Below are positions 45,362 through 53,958 of a DNA stretch of 64,000 nt, piece by piece; position 1 is the stretch's first letter; each line of letters opens with the position of its first letter. The translations under genes and the position numbers were made by a program. The notes beneath the pieces were generated by a model that saw nothing but the letters and a program-made list of their open reading frames with translations, did not search any database and was not told the DNA's origin. This stretch comes from Thiomicrorhabdus sediminis (GTDB lineage Bacteria; Pseudomonadota; Gammaproteobacteria; Thiomicrospirales; Thiomicrospiraceae): contig NZ_CP040602.1 of NCBI RefSeq assembly GCF_005885815.1, forward strand, positions 2,061,630 to 2,125,629, given 5' to 3'.

Positions 45362-45967
45362 TCAAAATTGTGAAATCGTTGCGGTAACCACTCCCCAAAT
45401 CAGCATATCGGTCTCTTCTTTGACTTTAATCGGTGGATATTGATCATTTTCCGGCAATAGCCAGACCCCATCTGCGCGCATAGCTAAGCGCTTTACCGTC
45501 AATTCACCATCCAAAGCTGCTATGACAATTTTGCCATCAACCGGTGTGATGCTACGATCCACCACCAAAATATCCCCATCTTTGATTCCCGCATCCTGCA
45601 TCGAATTACCTTGCACGGTTAATAAAAAAGTGGCTTCTTTATTACGAATCAACTGGTCATTCAAATCAATACGCGCCTCAATATAGTCTTCCGCCGGACT
45701 GGGAAAGCCGGCGACCACCTTGTGACCGAACCACGGCAATTCGACTAATTGTGCATCATTGGCCGGCACGGAAACCTGCACCGCTTGATTTGACCAGTCC
45801 GGCTCGATCGTTTTCTGTGCCTGCAACCAAGCTTTAATGGCAGCCACCTTGGATTCAGGAATACGCATAACCTTGGTAGCTTCCCCAAATTGCCCGCTAC
45901 CAGGCTTTCTGCCGGCACCTTGACGCGCACCGCCACGGGTCGGCGCTTGTCGTTCTGTTTTTTTCAT
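45362..45967 (-). CDS. umuD: UmuD-type S24 autoprotease with N-terminal extension
   Basis: UmuD is cleaved after RecA activation and works with UmuC in error-prone DNA polymerase V. The 201-residue protein carries the A86-G87 cleavage site (VVAGFPSP), the nucleophile Ser in GNSMQDAGIKDGDILVVD (near 122) and the general-base Lys in ELTVKRL (near 159). Ordinary UmuD has about 140 residues. The extra N-terminus contains GGARQGAGRKPGSGQ and TKVMRIPESKVAAIKAWLQ, which could bind DNA (ribbon-helix-helix-like pattern). An upstream ATG at 45991 is possible. It is divergent from umuC, with a palindrome between them. Confidence 0.9.
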   Translation of the reverse strand: MKKTERQAPTRGGARQGAGRKPGSGQFGEATKVMRIPESKVAAIKAWLQAQKTIEPDWSNQAVQVSVPANDAQLVELPWFGHKVVAGFPSPAEDYIEARIDLNDQLIRNKEATFLLTVQGNSMQDAGIKDGDILVVDRSITPVDGKIVIAALDGELTVKRLAMRADGVWLLPENDQYPPIKVKEETDMLIWGVVTATISQF

Positions 45968-46027
45968 GACACCCAATCCTATTGATAGCAATAAATATTA
46001 AATAACTGCGTTTATTATCGCAATTTA

Positions 46028-46061
46028 TTGACTTAATTTGAATAGTGTTACAATATTCAAA
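46028..46061. promoter_or_regulatory. Near-perfect 25-base palindrome between umuD and umuC
   Basis: TTTGAATA (46037-46044) and TATTCAAA (46054-46061) are perfectly complementary, and the inner TGT-T-ACA also matches, giving an odd palindrome with one mismatch. TTGACT (46028-46033) and TACAAT (46049-46054) could be promoter elements for umuC, though at 15-base spacing. The palindrome would block them if bound. It is unlike the CTGT-N8-ACAG LexA box of E. coli. Confidence 0.55.
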
Positions 46062-46087
46062 AAGCTTATTTTTATCGAACCGATCTT

Positions 46088-47431
46088 ATGCCTATTTATG
46101 CCTTAGTTGACGGCAACTCCTTTTACGCGTCTTGCCAAATCGCTTTTCAGCCCCATTTGAAAAACCGTCCGGTGGTGGTTTTATCCAATAATGACGGCTG
46201 CATTGTCGCCGCCAATGATATTGCCAAAGCGCTGGACACTCCAAAAAACTATGGTACCGGCGGTTACCGTGCCGCCAAGCCGACCAGCATGATGTTTCAG
46301 CCTTACTTTAAAGTCGCGGCTTTGTTAAAGCGTCATAAGGCGGTGATCTTCAGCTCCAACTATGAACTGTATCAGGACATGAGCCAGCGTATGCACGCCA
46401 TTAGTGCACAATTCAGCGATTCTCAGGAAATTTACTCCATTGATGAAAGTTTTCTCGATTTCAGCGGCTTAACCCCTATGCAACGAGAACAACAGGCACA
46501 ACAACTCAAACAACGCGTTATGCAATGGATCGGCATTCCGGTCGCTGTCGGTATCGGCCGAACCAAAACCGAAGCCAAACTTGCCAATCATCTGGCAAAA
46601 AAACTGCCGACGCAAAACGGCGTAATGGATTTAACCGAATTTGACCCCAGCGCGCGCGCATTGCTCTATAAAAAAACACCGGTGGATAAGGTATGGGGGA
46701 TTGGCCGCCAGGTCTCGACACGACTCCAGCAAATCGGCATTAACACTGTCTACGATTTACAAAATGCCGACAATAAAACCTTGAGAAAGTGTTTTTCGGT
46801 GAATCTGGAAAGAACCATCCGCGAACTCAATGGTCAGGCGTGTTTTGCTTTACAGCAAACGCCACAGGCGAAAAAAAGTATCGTTTCATCTCGCTCGTTC
46901 GGTCTACTGGTCGATGATTTTCAACAGATGCGCCAAGCGGTTTCCAGCTATATGGCGATCGCTGCGGAAAAACTGCGCCATCAACAGCACCTCTGCCGAG
47001 TAGTCAGCGTCTATATCAGCACTCCCAAACACCAAGCCGTTGCGCAATATCGCAATCAGCACAGCATTGCTTTGGTCGAACCCAGCGACAACACCATTGT
47101 GCTAAACAAAATGGCCTTAACCGCACTGAAAGAGATTTGGCGGCCTGAGTTCAAATATCAAAAAGCCGCCGTCATGCTCAGTGGCCTATTGCCAGACAGC
47201 GGCATACAAGCCGACCTGTTTGGCGAACCGGTCATGACATCACAAACACAAGCAGAAACCTCCGCCAAATTGATGCAGACCATCGATCAGATCAATCGAA
47301 AAATGGGCAAAAAAACGTTGCAGCTGGCGAGTTGCGGTCAAGGAAAAACCGCTTGGCAAATGAAACGTAATCTGATTTCACCGCGCTATACCACGCGTTG
47401 GCCGGAGATCCCGGTTGCAAAAGCCAATTGA
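46088..47431 (+). CDS. umuC: DNA polymerase V catalytic subunit UmuC
   Basis: UmuC is the Y-family polymerase of translesion synthesis. The 447-residue protein opens with IYALVDGNSFYASCQIAF, has VVVLSNNDGCIVAAND near residue 29, SIDESFLDF near residue 118, VGIGRTKTEAKLANHLAKK near residue 151 and VWGIGRQVSTRLQQIGI near residue 200. The C-terminal little-finger region is present. It is slightly longer than E. coli UmuC (422 residues). It is transcribed away from umuD, unlike the usual umuDC operon, so separate control is needed. Confidence 0.95.
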   Translation: MPIYALVDGNSFYASCQIAFQPHLKNRPVVVLSNNDGCIVAANDIAKALDTPKNYGTGGYRAAKPTSMMFQPYFKVAALLKRHKAVIFSSNYELYQDMSQRMHAISAQFSDSQEIYSIDESFLDFSGLTPMQREQQAQQLKQRVMQWIGIPVAVGIGRTKTEAKLANHLAKKLPTQNGVMDLTEFDPSARALLYKKTPVDKVWGIGRQVSTRLQQIGINTVYDLQNADNKTLRKCFSVNLERTIRELNGQACFALQQTPQAKKSIVSSRSFGLLVDDFQQMRQAVSSYMAIAAEKLRHQQHLCRVVSVYISTPKHQAVAQYRNQHSIALVEPSDNTIVLNKMALTALKEIWRPEFKYQKAAVMLSGLLPDSGIQADLFGEPVMTSQTQAETSAKLMQTIDQINRKMGKKTLQLASCGQGKTAWQMKRNLISPRYTTRWPEIPVAKAN

Positions 47432-47449
47432 CATCACAAAACATAAAAA

Positions 47450-47526
47450 TGGCGCGCTTGAGAGGAGTCGAACCCCCGGCCTTCCCCTCCGGAGGGGGAC
47501 GCTCTATCCAGCTGAGCTACAAGCGC
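47450..47526 (-). tRNA. tRNA-Arg(CCG)
   Basis: The minus strand folds as a standard tRNA. GCGCTTG pairs with CAAGCGC in the acceptor stem, followed by G and an encoded CCA. The D arm contains AGCTCAGCTGGATAGAGC. The anticodon loop CTCCGGA sits on a TCCCC/GGGGA stem and gives anticodon CCG, which reads CGG (arginine). The T arm has GGTTCGACTCC. It lies between umuC (convergent) and hemH (divergent). Confidence 0.95.
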
Positions 47527-47720
47527 AGAATAAGATAGTACAATCTTTATCGAATAGGGATTAAGGTCATACTTGAGGCGGTATTATAAAGTTTTAGGCA
47601 CCCTTTGTGAAAAGTTTAACTGATGGATGTGCAACTTATTCGCACCAATATCGACAAATCACAAATAGGCAGAAAAATTTTATTGTCACCAACAGTTCAT
47701 CTAAAATCTTACTCTGAGCA

Positions 47721-47732
47721 CACTCTAGAGTG
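47721..47732. promoter_or_regulatory. Short perfect palindrome upstream of hemH
   Basis: CACTCTAGAGTG is a 12-base perfect palindrome 54 bases before the hemH start. A regulator cannot be assigned. Confidence 0.25.
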
Positions 47733-47785
47733 AATTTGTGCAAAAATAAGTCCATCGCAAAAATTTAGATAAAAAAGGAAATCCA

Positions 47786-48904
47786 GTGCATTACCAAGGT
47801 GTAACAAACTATCAACACGGTACTGAAGCAGCGACAGGAATTTTAATCACCAATCTGGGAACACCAGATGCGCCGACCAAAGAAGCCTTAAAACCTTATC
47901 TAAAAGAATTTTTAATGGATCCTCGGGTGGTTGAGCCGCCTCCAGCACGCTGGCTTTGGAAACTGATTCTGAATGGCATTATTTTGAATACCCGCCCGGC
48001 GAAATCGGCAGAAGCCTATGCATCGGTTTGGGATTCAGAAGGCCCAGGGGCGCCCTTGTTGAACATTTCCAACCGTCAGATCAATGCGGTGGCCGAACGA
48101 GTACGCCCACATTTTAAGGGCCGTGTGGAATTCGCTTTGGGAATGCGTTACGGCAATCCGTCGATTGCCAGCGGCCTCAAAGAACTGCAGGATAAAGGTT
48201 GCCAACGTATTTTAGTACTCCCTCTTTATCCGCAATATGCAGCCGCCACCACCGCTTCAACCTTTGATGCCGTCAGTGCCGAACTGCAAACCTGGCGCTG
48301 GTTGCCGGAGATGCGCTTTGTTAATAAATACCATCGCCATCCGGGCTATATCAAAGCCTTGGCGAATAGTATTCGTGAACACCAGCAACAACACGGTAAG
48401 CCACAATTATTGGTGATGTCTTATCACGGCGTGCCGCAGCGTTATCTGGACAATGGCGATCCATACCACTGCGAATGCCATGTCACCTCTCGTCTGGTTG
48501 CCGAAGAACTGGGGCTGAGTAAAGACGAATATAAAGTCACCTTCCAATCGCTGTTCGGTAAAGAGGAATGGATCAAGCCTTATACCGATGCCACCATGAA
48601 ATCTTTACCTGAAAAGGGCATTAAAGATATTCAGGTTATCTGTCCTGGTTTTTCGGCGGACTGCCTGGAAACCATTGAGGAGATTGATGAAGAGAACCGC
48701 GAATACTTTATTGAAGCCGGCGGTGAAAAATTCAGCTATATCAAATGCCTGAATGACAGACCCGATCACGCCGATGCTCTGGCTACATTGGTTTTACAGC
48801 ATACCCAAGGCTGGTATGAACGCGATCAGTTTGATGCCGACACTGACAGCAAAGAACGTCAAACGGTTGCCGCCAATGCCAAGGCGATGGGCTGCCCATT
48901 TTAA
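47786..48904 (+). CDS. hemH: Ferrochelatase HemH
   Basis: HemH inserts Fe(II) into protoporphyrin IX, the last step of haem synthesis. The 372-residue protein starts at GTG 47786 after AAGGAA. It contains GILITNLGTPDAPTKEALKP near residue 19, EFLMDPRVVEPP, LPLYPQYAAATTAS near residue 148, MSYHGVPQRYLDNGDPY near residue 211 (metal-binding His) and CPGFSADCLETIEEID near residue 288 with the conserved Glu. The C-terminus carries a short extension ending in a Cys (MGCPF). Confidence 0.96.
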   Translation: MHYQGVTNYQHGTEAATGILITNLGTPDAPTKEALKPYLKEFLMDPRVVEPPPARWLWKLILNGIILNTRPAKSAEAYASVWDSEGPGAPLLNISNRQINAVAERVRPHFKGRVEFALGMRYGNPSIASGLKELQDKGCQRILVLPLYPQYAAATTASTFDAVSAELQTWRWLPEMRFVNKYHRHPGYIKALANSIREHQQQHGKPQLLVMSYHGVPQRYLDNGDPYHCECHVTSRLVAEELGLSKDEYKVTFQSLFGKEEWIKPYTDATMKSLPEKGIKDIQVICPGFSADCLETIEEIDEENREYFIEAGGEKFSYIKCLNDRPDHADALATLVLQHTQGWYERDQFDADTDSKERQTVAANAKAMGCPF

Positions 48905-48919
48905 TCGGCTTATTGATCA

Positions 48920-48944
48920 AGGCCATTTGAGTTTTAAATGGCCT
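48920..48944 (+). terminator. Hairpin after hemH, no U-tract
   Basis: AGGCCATTT and AAATGGCCT form a perfect 9-bp stem with a seven-base loop, 16 bases after hemH. No T-run follows, so it is a possible but atypical terminator. Confidence 0.4.
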
Positions 48945-49062
48945 ACTGTACCTGAGTACAATACACTTATAAGCATCAGCTTATATAATCGATAACTAAG
49001 AACTCAAACAACGGTGTTTGACTCGAAGATATTTTGTAGCTTATACAAGGTGAGTCGGATAC

Positions 49063-50340
49063 ATGCTTTCTACCCAGAGTCTTAGTCAAAAAATCACCCT
49101 TCATTACGCTTTGGCGGTGTTTATTCTCGCGCTGCTCTCTACCTCTGTGTACCTGGCATTCAGCTACCTCATCGCAAAAAACCAAGCCAGTGCCGCGGTA
49201 ATCAATATTTCCGGCCAACAACGCATGTTAAGTCAACGTGCGGCCTTATTTGCCAGTCAATTGGTGCTTGCCAAGGTGCCCAGCGAACAAGAAAGAATTC
49301 GCCAATCCTTGGCAAATACCATCGAGACCATGGCTCTCAATCATCAAACCCTAACACAGGGCAATGACGCCCTTAATATTGCCGCTGAACACAGCGACGC
49401 TATCAAAAGACTGTATTTCGGTGACAGCTACCTTGATGCCAGAGTAAAAAAATATCTGAACCACCTACAGTCTCTTCTTGAACTGAATCGTCCGCAATTG
49501 AGTTCGCGCAACCATCATTACCTTTATATCGAACGCCAATTCACCCCCTTATTGATCGATCTCGACAGGGTCGTTTTCCAATACCAGCTTGAAGGCGAAG
49601 CCAATGTGGCTCTTATCGGTCAGGCCGAGCAAGCGTTATGGTTAATCACCCTATTTATTTTAATGCTTGAGGTAAAATTCATCTTTAGGCCGATGAAACG
49701 CGAAGTACAAGAGGCATTAATCGAACGTGACGCTTATGAGACTCGCCTGCAAGAAGATGTCGAGAAAAAGACCCGCGCCTTGAAAAAAGCCAATCAAAAA
49801 CTCAATAAACTGTCTAATACCGATGCCTTGACCGGTTTACGTAATCGTCGTTCCCTGGAACACAAACTCAAACAATTTTATCGAGGTTATCTCAGCCATC
49901 ATCAAAGCTATACTTTAGCAATTATAGACTTGGATCACTTCAAGCAACTCAATGACCGCTATGGGCATAAATGCGGTGACCAAGTCTTGCAGCATATTTC
50001 AGACACCTTTATGAACGGCTTAACCTCCGAGGATATTATTGCCCGCTATGGCGGTGAAGAGTTCGTGGTGCTCATGCCCAATTGTGGCATTCATAGTGCT
50101 CAACACAAAATTGAACAGCTGTTGGCACAAATCAAACAGCAACCGCTGCAGTGTGAGAAGCAATCGATCTATATCAGCTTCAGCGCCGGTTTGGCTGAAG
50201 CCAAACATACTCGAAGTGAAGATGAATACGATATTTTTAAACAGGCAGACCAAGCGTTGTATCGTGCTAAAAAGCAAGGGCGTGAACAGGTTAAGTTACA
50301 AGAGTTCGAGGCTTTGACACTGAATGAAAGCCTGCAATAA
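49063..50340 (+). CDS. Membrane diguanylate cyclase with PilJ/NarX-like sensor
   Basis: This 425-residue protein has TM1 (about 15-38), a helical periplasmic sensor (about 40-180) beginning with INISGQQRMLSQRAALFASQ, which is the N-box type motif of PilJ/NarX-like sensors, TM2 (about 185-205), a coiled-coil linker rich in Lys and Glu (about 215-255) and a GGDEF domain (about 260-415). The cyclase motif is YGGEEF. No RxxD inhibitory site is evident. It is downstream of hemH on the same strand but separated by a hairpin. Confidence 0.9.
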   Translation: MLSTQSLSQKITLHYALAVFILALLSTSVYLAFSYLIAKNQASAAVINISGQQRMLSQRAALFASQLVLAKVPSEQERIRQSLANTIETMALNHQTLTQGNDALNIAAEHSDAIKRLYFGDSYLDARVKKYLNHLQSLLELNRPQLSSRNHHYLYIERQFTPLLIDLDRVVFQYQLEGEANVALIGQAEQALWLITLFILMLEVKFIFRPMKREVQEALIERDAYETRLQEDVEKKTRALKKANQKLNKLSNTDALTGLRNRRSLEHKLKQFYRGYLSHHQSYTLAIIDLDHFKQLNDRYGHKCGDQVLQHISDTFMNGLTSEDIIARYGGEEFVVLMPNCGIHSAQHKIEQLLAQIKQQPLQCEKQSIYISFSAGLAEAKHTRSEDEYDIFKQADQALYRAKKQGREQVKLQEFEALTLNESLQ

Positions 50341-50363
50341 AAGGCTGTCATGAACACGCCGGC

Positions 50364-51092
50364 CTACATGATAAAGCGACCGCCATCCAAACGCAGACTG
50401 GTTCCGGTTGTATAACAATTGTCCATTAAATATTGCACCGCCTGCCAGATCACCTTTGCTCCCGGTTCAATCGGCAAGGCCGCCTGTGCCAGCCGTTGCT
50501 GTTTGTATTCATCGGAGTCATCTGCATGAAAGATAATCAACGACGGCGCTATATCGTTTACCTTGATTTGCGGAGCAAACTTTTTCGCATAGCCCTGACT
50601 CAAGGTTCGCAGAGCGGCCTTACTGGCCAAATAACCGATATGATCGGCTTTAACCCGATCCACCGAATAGTCGGACAGAGAAATAATGTCTTTCAGTTCT
50701 GAATCGGACTGCAATAACAGCGGCGCCAAAGCGGTATTTAAAAAATGCGGTGCTTCGACATGCACGGCAAACATCTGATGATAACCTAAAGATCCCGGTG
50801 GCGCCTGATGATCATCCATCCACAAAGAGGCATTATGAATTACCGCACGCAAGGACCCAACCTGCTGTTCAATCTCATCAACCAAACCGGCCAAGTCATG
50901 CGGTTTGGTAAAATCGGCTTGGACACCCACCGCACCCAACGCCATCAATTCTTCGACTTGCGGCCTTAAGCTACGATAACTGAAAATGACCGGATAATCG
51001 CTGTGTGCTAGGAACTGACGCACCAGAAACTCACCGATACGTTTACCGGCGCCACTGATAAAAACCGCATTTTGCATTTTTGCCACTTGCAT
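50364..51092 (-). CDS. folM: Dihydromonapterin reductase FolM-like SDR
   Basis: FolM is a short-chain dehydrogenase that reduces dihydromonapterin or dihydrofolate. The 242-residue protein has the pteridine-reductase-type glycine motif ISGAGKRIGEFLVRQF near residue 10 with the Arg seen in FolM/PTR1, VIHNASLW in place of the common NNAG, YLASKAALRTLSQ near residue 155 as the catalytic Tyr-Lys segment, and a C-terminal GTSLRLDGGR block. GGGGGGA precedes the ATG at 51092, which fixes the start over the longer open frame. folB and folE2 encode other pterin steps in this window. Confidence 0.82.
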   Translation of the reverse strand: MQVAKMQNAVFISGAGKRIGEFLVRQFLAHSDYPVIFSYRSLRPQVEELMALGAVGVQADFTKPHDLAGLVDEIEQQVGSLRAVIHNASLWMDDHQAPPGSLGYHQMFAVHVEAPHFLNTALAPLLLQSDSELKDIISLSDYSVDRVKADHIGYLASKAALRTLSQGYAKKFAPQIKVNDIAPSLIIFHADDSDEYKQQRLAQAALPIEPGAKVIWQAVQYLMDNCYTTGTSLRLDGGRFIM

Positions 51093-51364
51093 TATCCCCC
51101 CTACTATTTTGTAATGAATCCAAAGTCGATCACTTGCTTGACTCACTATAAACCAGTGGCAAAGCGATACACAACCCAGATTTGGCAAGAATCATTCAAG
51201 TCCATAAACGGAATCCAGAATCCTGCATAAAATAATTTTTTATTGGCATAAGATTTCAAATCAGGCGTTTCTTTTATATAATAGCGGGCTTGCATTTCAA
51301 ATGATTGTTATTGCGGTGTTTTCTGCCTTCGGTGGAGCCGTCTTTGACCAGAGATAAAATATTC

Positions 51365-52714
51365 ATGAAAAATCGTAGTTTTGATGTCGTCATCGTTGGT
51401 GGAGGAATCTCCGGAAGCGCCCTTACTTATATGCTGGCCAAATACTCCAACGTTAACTCTATTGCCATGTTGGAAAAATATGGTTCTTTAGCGCCATTGA
51501 ACTCCCATGCACGCGCCAACAGTCAAACGTTGCACTGCGGTGACATCGAAACCAACTACACCTTGGAAAAGGCCAAGCTGGTCAAACAGCAAGCCAATAT
51601 GATTGTCCACTATGCCGACAAGGTGGAAAAAAACGATTTTCTGTATAAGTTCCCGAAAATGATTCTTGCGGTTGGCGACGATGAATGCGAACGTCTGCAA
51701 AAACGCCACGAAGAATTTAGCGACGCCTTCCCTTATATGGAGCTTTGGGATGCCGAACGTATTGCCGAAGTGGAACCTGCGGTGGCACTGGTAGACGGTA
51801 AACCACGTGAAGAGAAAATCATCGCTTCAGGCTGTACCGATGAATATTCGGCGGTCAACTACGGTAACCTGTCCAAATCCTTTATTAACAGCGCGCGTAA
51901 AAGCAATAAGGAGATCAATGTCTCTTTAAGCTGCGCGGTGGAGAAAATCACCAAATTCGATGACCACTATGAACTGGTCACACCTCAAGGCACCTTCCTT
52001 GCCAAGTTTGTTGTCGTTTCTGCCGGCGCGCACAGCCTGTTATTGGCGAACCAGCTTGGTCACGGTATGGATATGTCGATTCTACCGATGGCCGGTAGTT
52101 TCTACTATGTGCCGAAGATGCTTAACGGCAAGGTCTACACCATGCAAAACGACAAGCTGCCGTTTGCCGCTTTACATGGCGATCCGGACTTGATCGAATT
52201 AAACAAAACGCGTCTTGGGCCGACCGCTTTGGTATTGCCTAAACTGGAGCGCTATACCGGTGGCACCTATTGGGATTTCTGGAAGAGCCTGAAACTTGAT
52301 TTCAAAGTACTCAGAGTATTCTGGGATCTCATGAAAGACAGCACCATCCGCAACTATATCTTGCGTAACTTCGCTTTTGAAATTCCGATTTTACGCCGTA
52401 AGCTATTTGCCAAGGATGCACAGAAAATCATCCCAAGCCTAAAGCCGCAAGACTTGGAATATGCTTCGGGGATCGGTGGCCTGCGCCCTCAGGTAATCGA
52501 TAAAACCACCATGCAGCTTAAGCTCGGTGAGGCAAGCATCGTTCCTGAAGACGAGAACCTGATTTTCAATATGACACCATCGCCAGGGGCAACCACTTGC
52601 TTGGGTAACGCCTATCGCGACGCCAAAATCGTCTGCCAACGCCTTGGTTTGGAACTGAATCGTCAAGCGGTTGTCGATGATTTATTGGGCGGCACCGATA
52701 TTCCTGAAAAATAA
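51365..52714 (+). CDS. mqo: Malate:quinone oxidoreductase-like FAD enzyme
   Basis: MQO oxidises malate to oxaloacetate and passes electrons to quinone at the inner membrane, in place of NAD malate dehydrogenase. The 449-residue protein opens with the FAD-binding DVVIVGGGISGSALTYMLA, and contains NSHARANSQTLHCGDIETNY near residue 45, FVVVSAGAHSLLLANQLG, and the C-terminal TPSPGATTCLGNAYRDAK block typical of MQO-like proteins. The ATG at 51365 is preferred to an earlier ATG at 51305. A -10-like TATAAT lies near 51274. Other FAD-dependent hydroxy-acid oxidases are possible, but the MQO pattern is good. Confidence 0.85.
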   Translation: MKNRSFDVVIVGGGISGSALTYMLAKYSNVNSIAMLEKYGSLAPLNSHARANSQTLHCGDIETNYTLEKAKLVKQQANMIVHYADKVEKNDFLYKFPKMILAVGDDECERLQKRHEEFSDAFPYMELWDAERIAEVEPAVALVDGKPREEKIIASGCTDEYSAVNYGNLSKSFINSARKSNKEINVSLSCAVEKITKFDDHYELVTPQGTFLAKFVVVSAGAHSLLLANQLGHGMDMSILPMAGSFYYVPKMLNGKVYTMQNDKLPFAALHGDPDLIELNKTRLGPTALVLPKLERYTGGTYWDFWKSLKLDFKVLRVFWDLMKDSTIRNYILRNFAFEIPILRRKLFAKDAQKIIPSLKPQDLEYASGIGGLRPQVIDKTTMQLKLGEASIVPEDENLIFNMTPSPGATTCLGNAYRDAKIVCQRLGLELNRQAVVDDLLGGTDIPEK

Positions 52715-52756
52715 TCACCTTGGCGGTGGTTATTATCTCAAACAGAGATACGCTCC

Positions 52757-53794
52757 ATGACCTCTCAAGCGCTGCCTGTTCATCTTATTAGCGGATTATT
52801 AGGTAGCGGCAAAACCAGCTGCCTGATCGACCTGATCAAACAAAAGCCATTAAACGAACGGTGGCTGATCATTATCAATGAATTCGGTGATATCGATATT
52901 GATAAGGCACAAATCTCCTCCTCTAATGACGACAGCATCTATTCTGAGGCCGTTGCCGGAGGCTGTATCTGTTGCAGTGCGCAACTCAACCTGCAGCAGG
53001 CTTTGATCGAGCAACTCCAGCAGCACCAACACCAAATAGACCGTATTTTTATCGAGCCGACCGGCTTGGGCCATCCGGCAAAAATTATCGATACCCTACA
53101 AAAAACTCATTGGCCTTGTGAACTGGTACTGGGGCGCAGCGTTTGCCTGACCAACGCAGAGCAGCTAACCGAACAGAACTGGCAAAAATCCGCCGTGCTT
53201 CGCGATTTAATCAGTTTGGCAGACATTATCGTCATCAACAAAACCGATCTGGCTGCAGAAGATGACATCAAATGCTGTGAAACATTTATCGGCCAACTCT
53301 ATCCAGGCAAAGCAACGCTTATCAAAAGCCAGTTCGGCAAACTGGATTTAGCCATAGTCTGTAAGAAAAAGGTTCCCCAGCCGCTACAAATATTAGCGGC
53401 CAAGGATGAACACACAAAATCACTGCAACAGTTTAAGCGCAGCGCGTTCGATTCCCATATCAGCAATACCGAGCAGTGTTTTGTGCACACCGACACTGCC
53501 AATAATCTTTTCAGCATCGGCTGGCAATGGACAAATAAAAACCAATTCAATCGCGTCGCGCTGAAACAGTTTTTTGCCAACTATGCTGCCCACCTGCACA
53601 GAGCCAAAGGCTTAATAAAAACCGGTAATGAATGGCAACTACTCAACTTGAGTGATGATATGCTGCAGTTTGATGATATTGCCTGGCGAGCAGACAGCCG
53701 TTTACAACTGATTTTTAAAAGCGAAACAGAAAACCCGGTTAATATCAGCACACTGGAAAGCGATTTACAGGCTTGCTTATATAAAACTGAGTAA
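52757..53794 (+). CDS. COG0523 (CobW/P47K-type) G3E GTPase
   Basis: These GTPases act as metallochaperones, often under zinc limitation. The 345-residue protein has the P-loop SGLLGSGKTSCLIDLI near residue 12, the metal-binding GGCICCSAQL motif (CxCC) near residue 71, FIEPTGLGHPAKI near residue 97 and the base-recognition NKTDLAAED near residue 159, followed by a CobW C-terminal domain (about 230-340). folE2, a classic zinc-sparing partner, begins 164 bases downstream. That pairing suggests, but does not prove, zinc-starvation control. Confidence 0.88.
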   Translation: MTSQALPVHLISGLLGSGKTSCLIDLIKQKPLNERWLIIINEFGDIDIDKAQISSSNDDSIYSEAVAGGCICCSAQLNLQQALIEQLQQHQHQIDRIFIEPTGLGHPAKIIDTLQKTHWPCELVLGRSVCLTNAEQLTEQNWQKSAVLRDLISLADIIVINKTDLAAEDDIKCCETFIGQLYPGKATLIKSQFGKLDLAIVCKKKVPQPLQILAAKDEHTKSLQQFKRSAFDSHISNTEQCFVHTDTANNLFSIGWQWTNKNQFNRVALKQFFANYAAHLHRAKGLIKTGNEWQLLNLSDDMLQFDDIAWRADSRLQLIFKSETENPVNISTLESDLQACLYKTE

Positions 53795-53958
53795 ATGTGC
53801 CGGCAACCCGTTAACAAGAAAAATGAATAACCCAGTAAATTTGTCAATTTTTTGTTAAAATTCAAACTCTTTATTTAATCCATACAGTCAGTTACACAAT
53901 ATTAAAGCCGCCGCTTACGGATTAATATTACAACTAGCTCAAAGTCGAAGGAAATTGC

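Noticed and set aside
53848..53870. Pho-box-like TGTCA-N6-TGTTA upstream of folE2
   Set aside because: Only two half-sites, one imperfect, in a T-rich stretch with no matching -10 at the right distance; likely chance.
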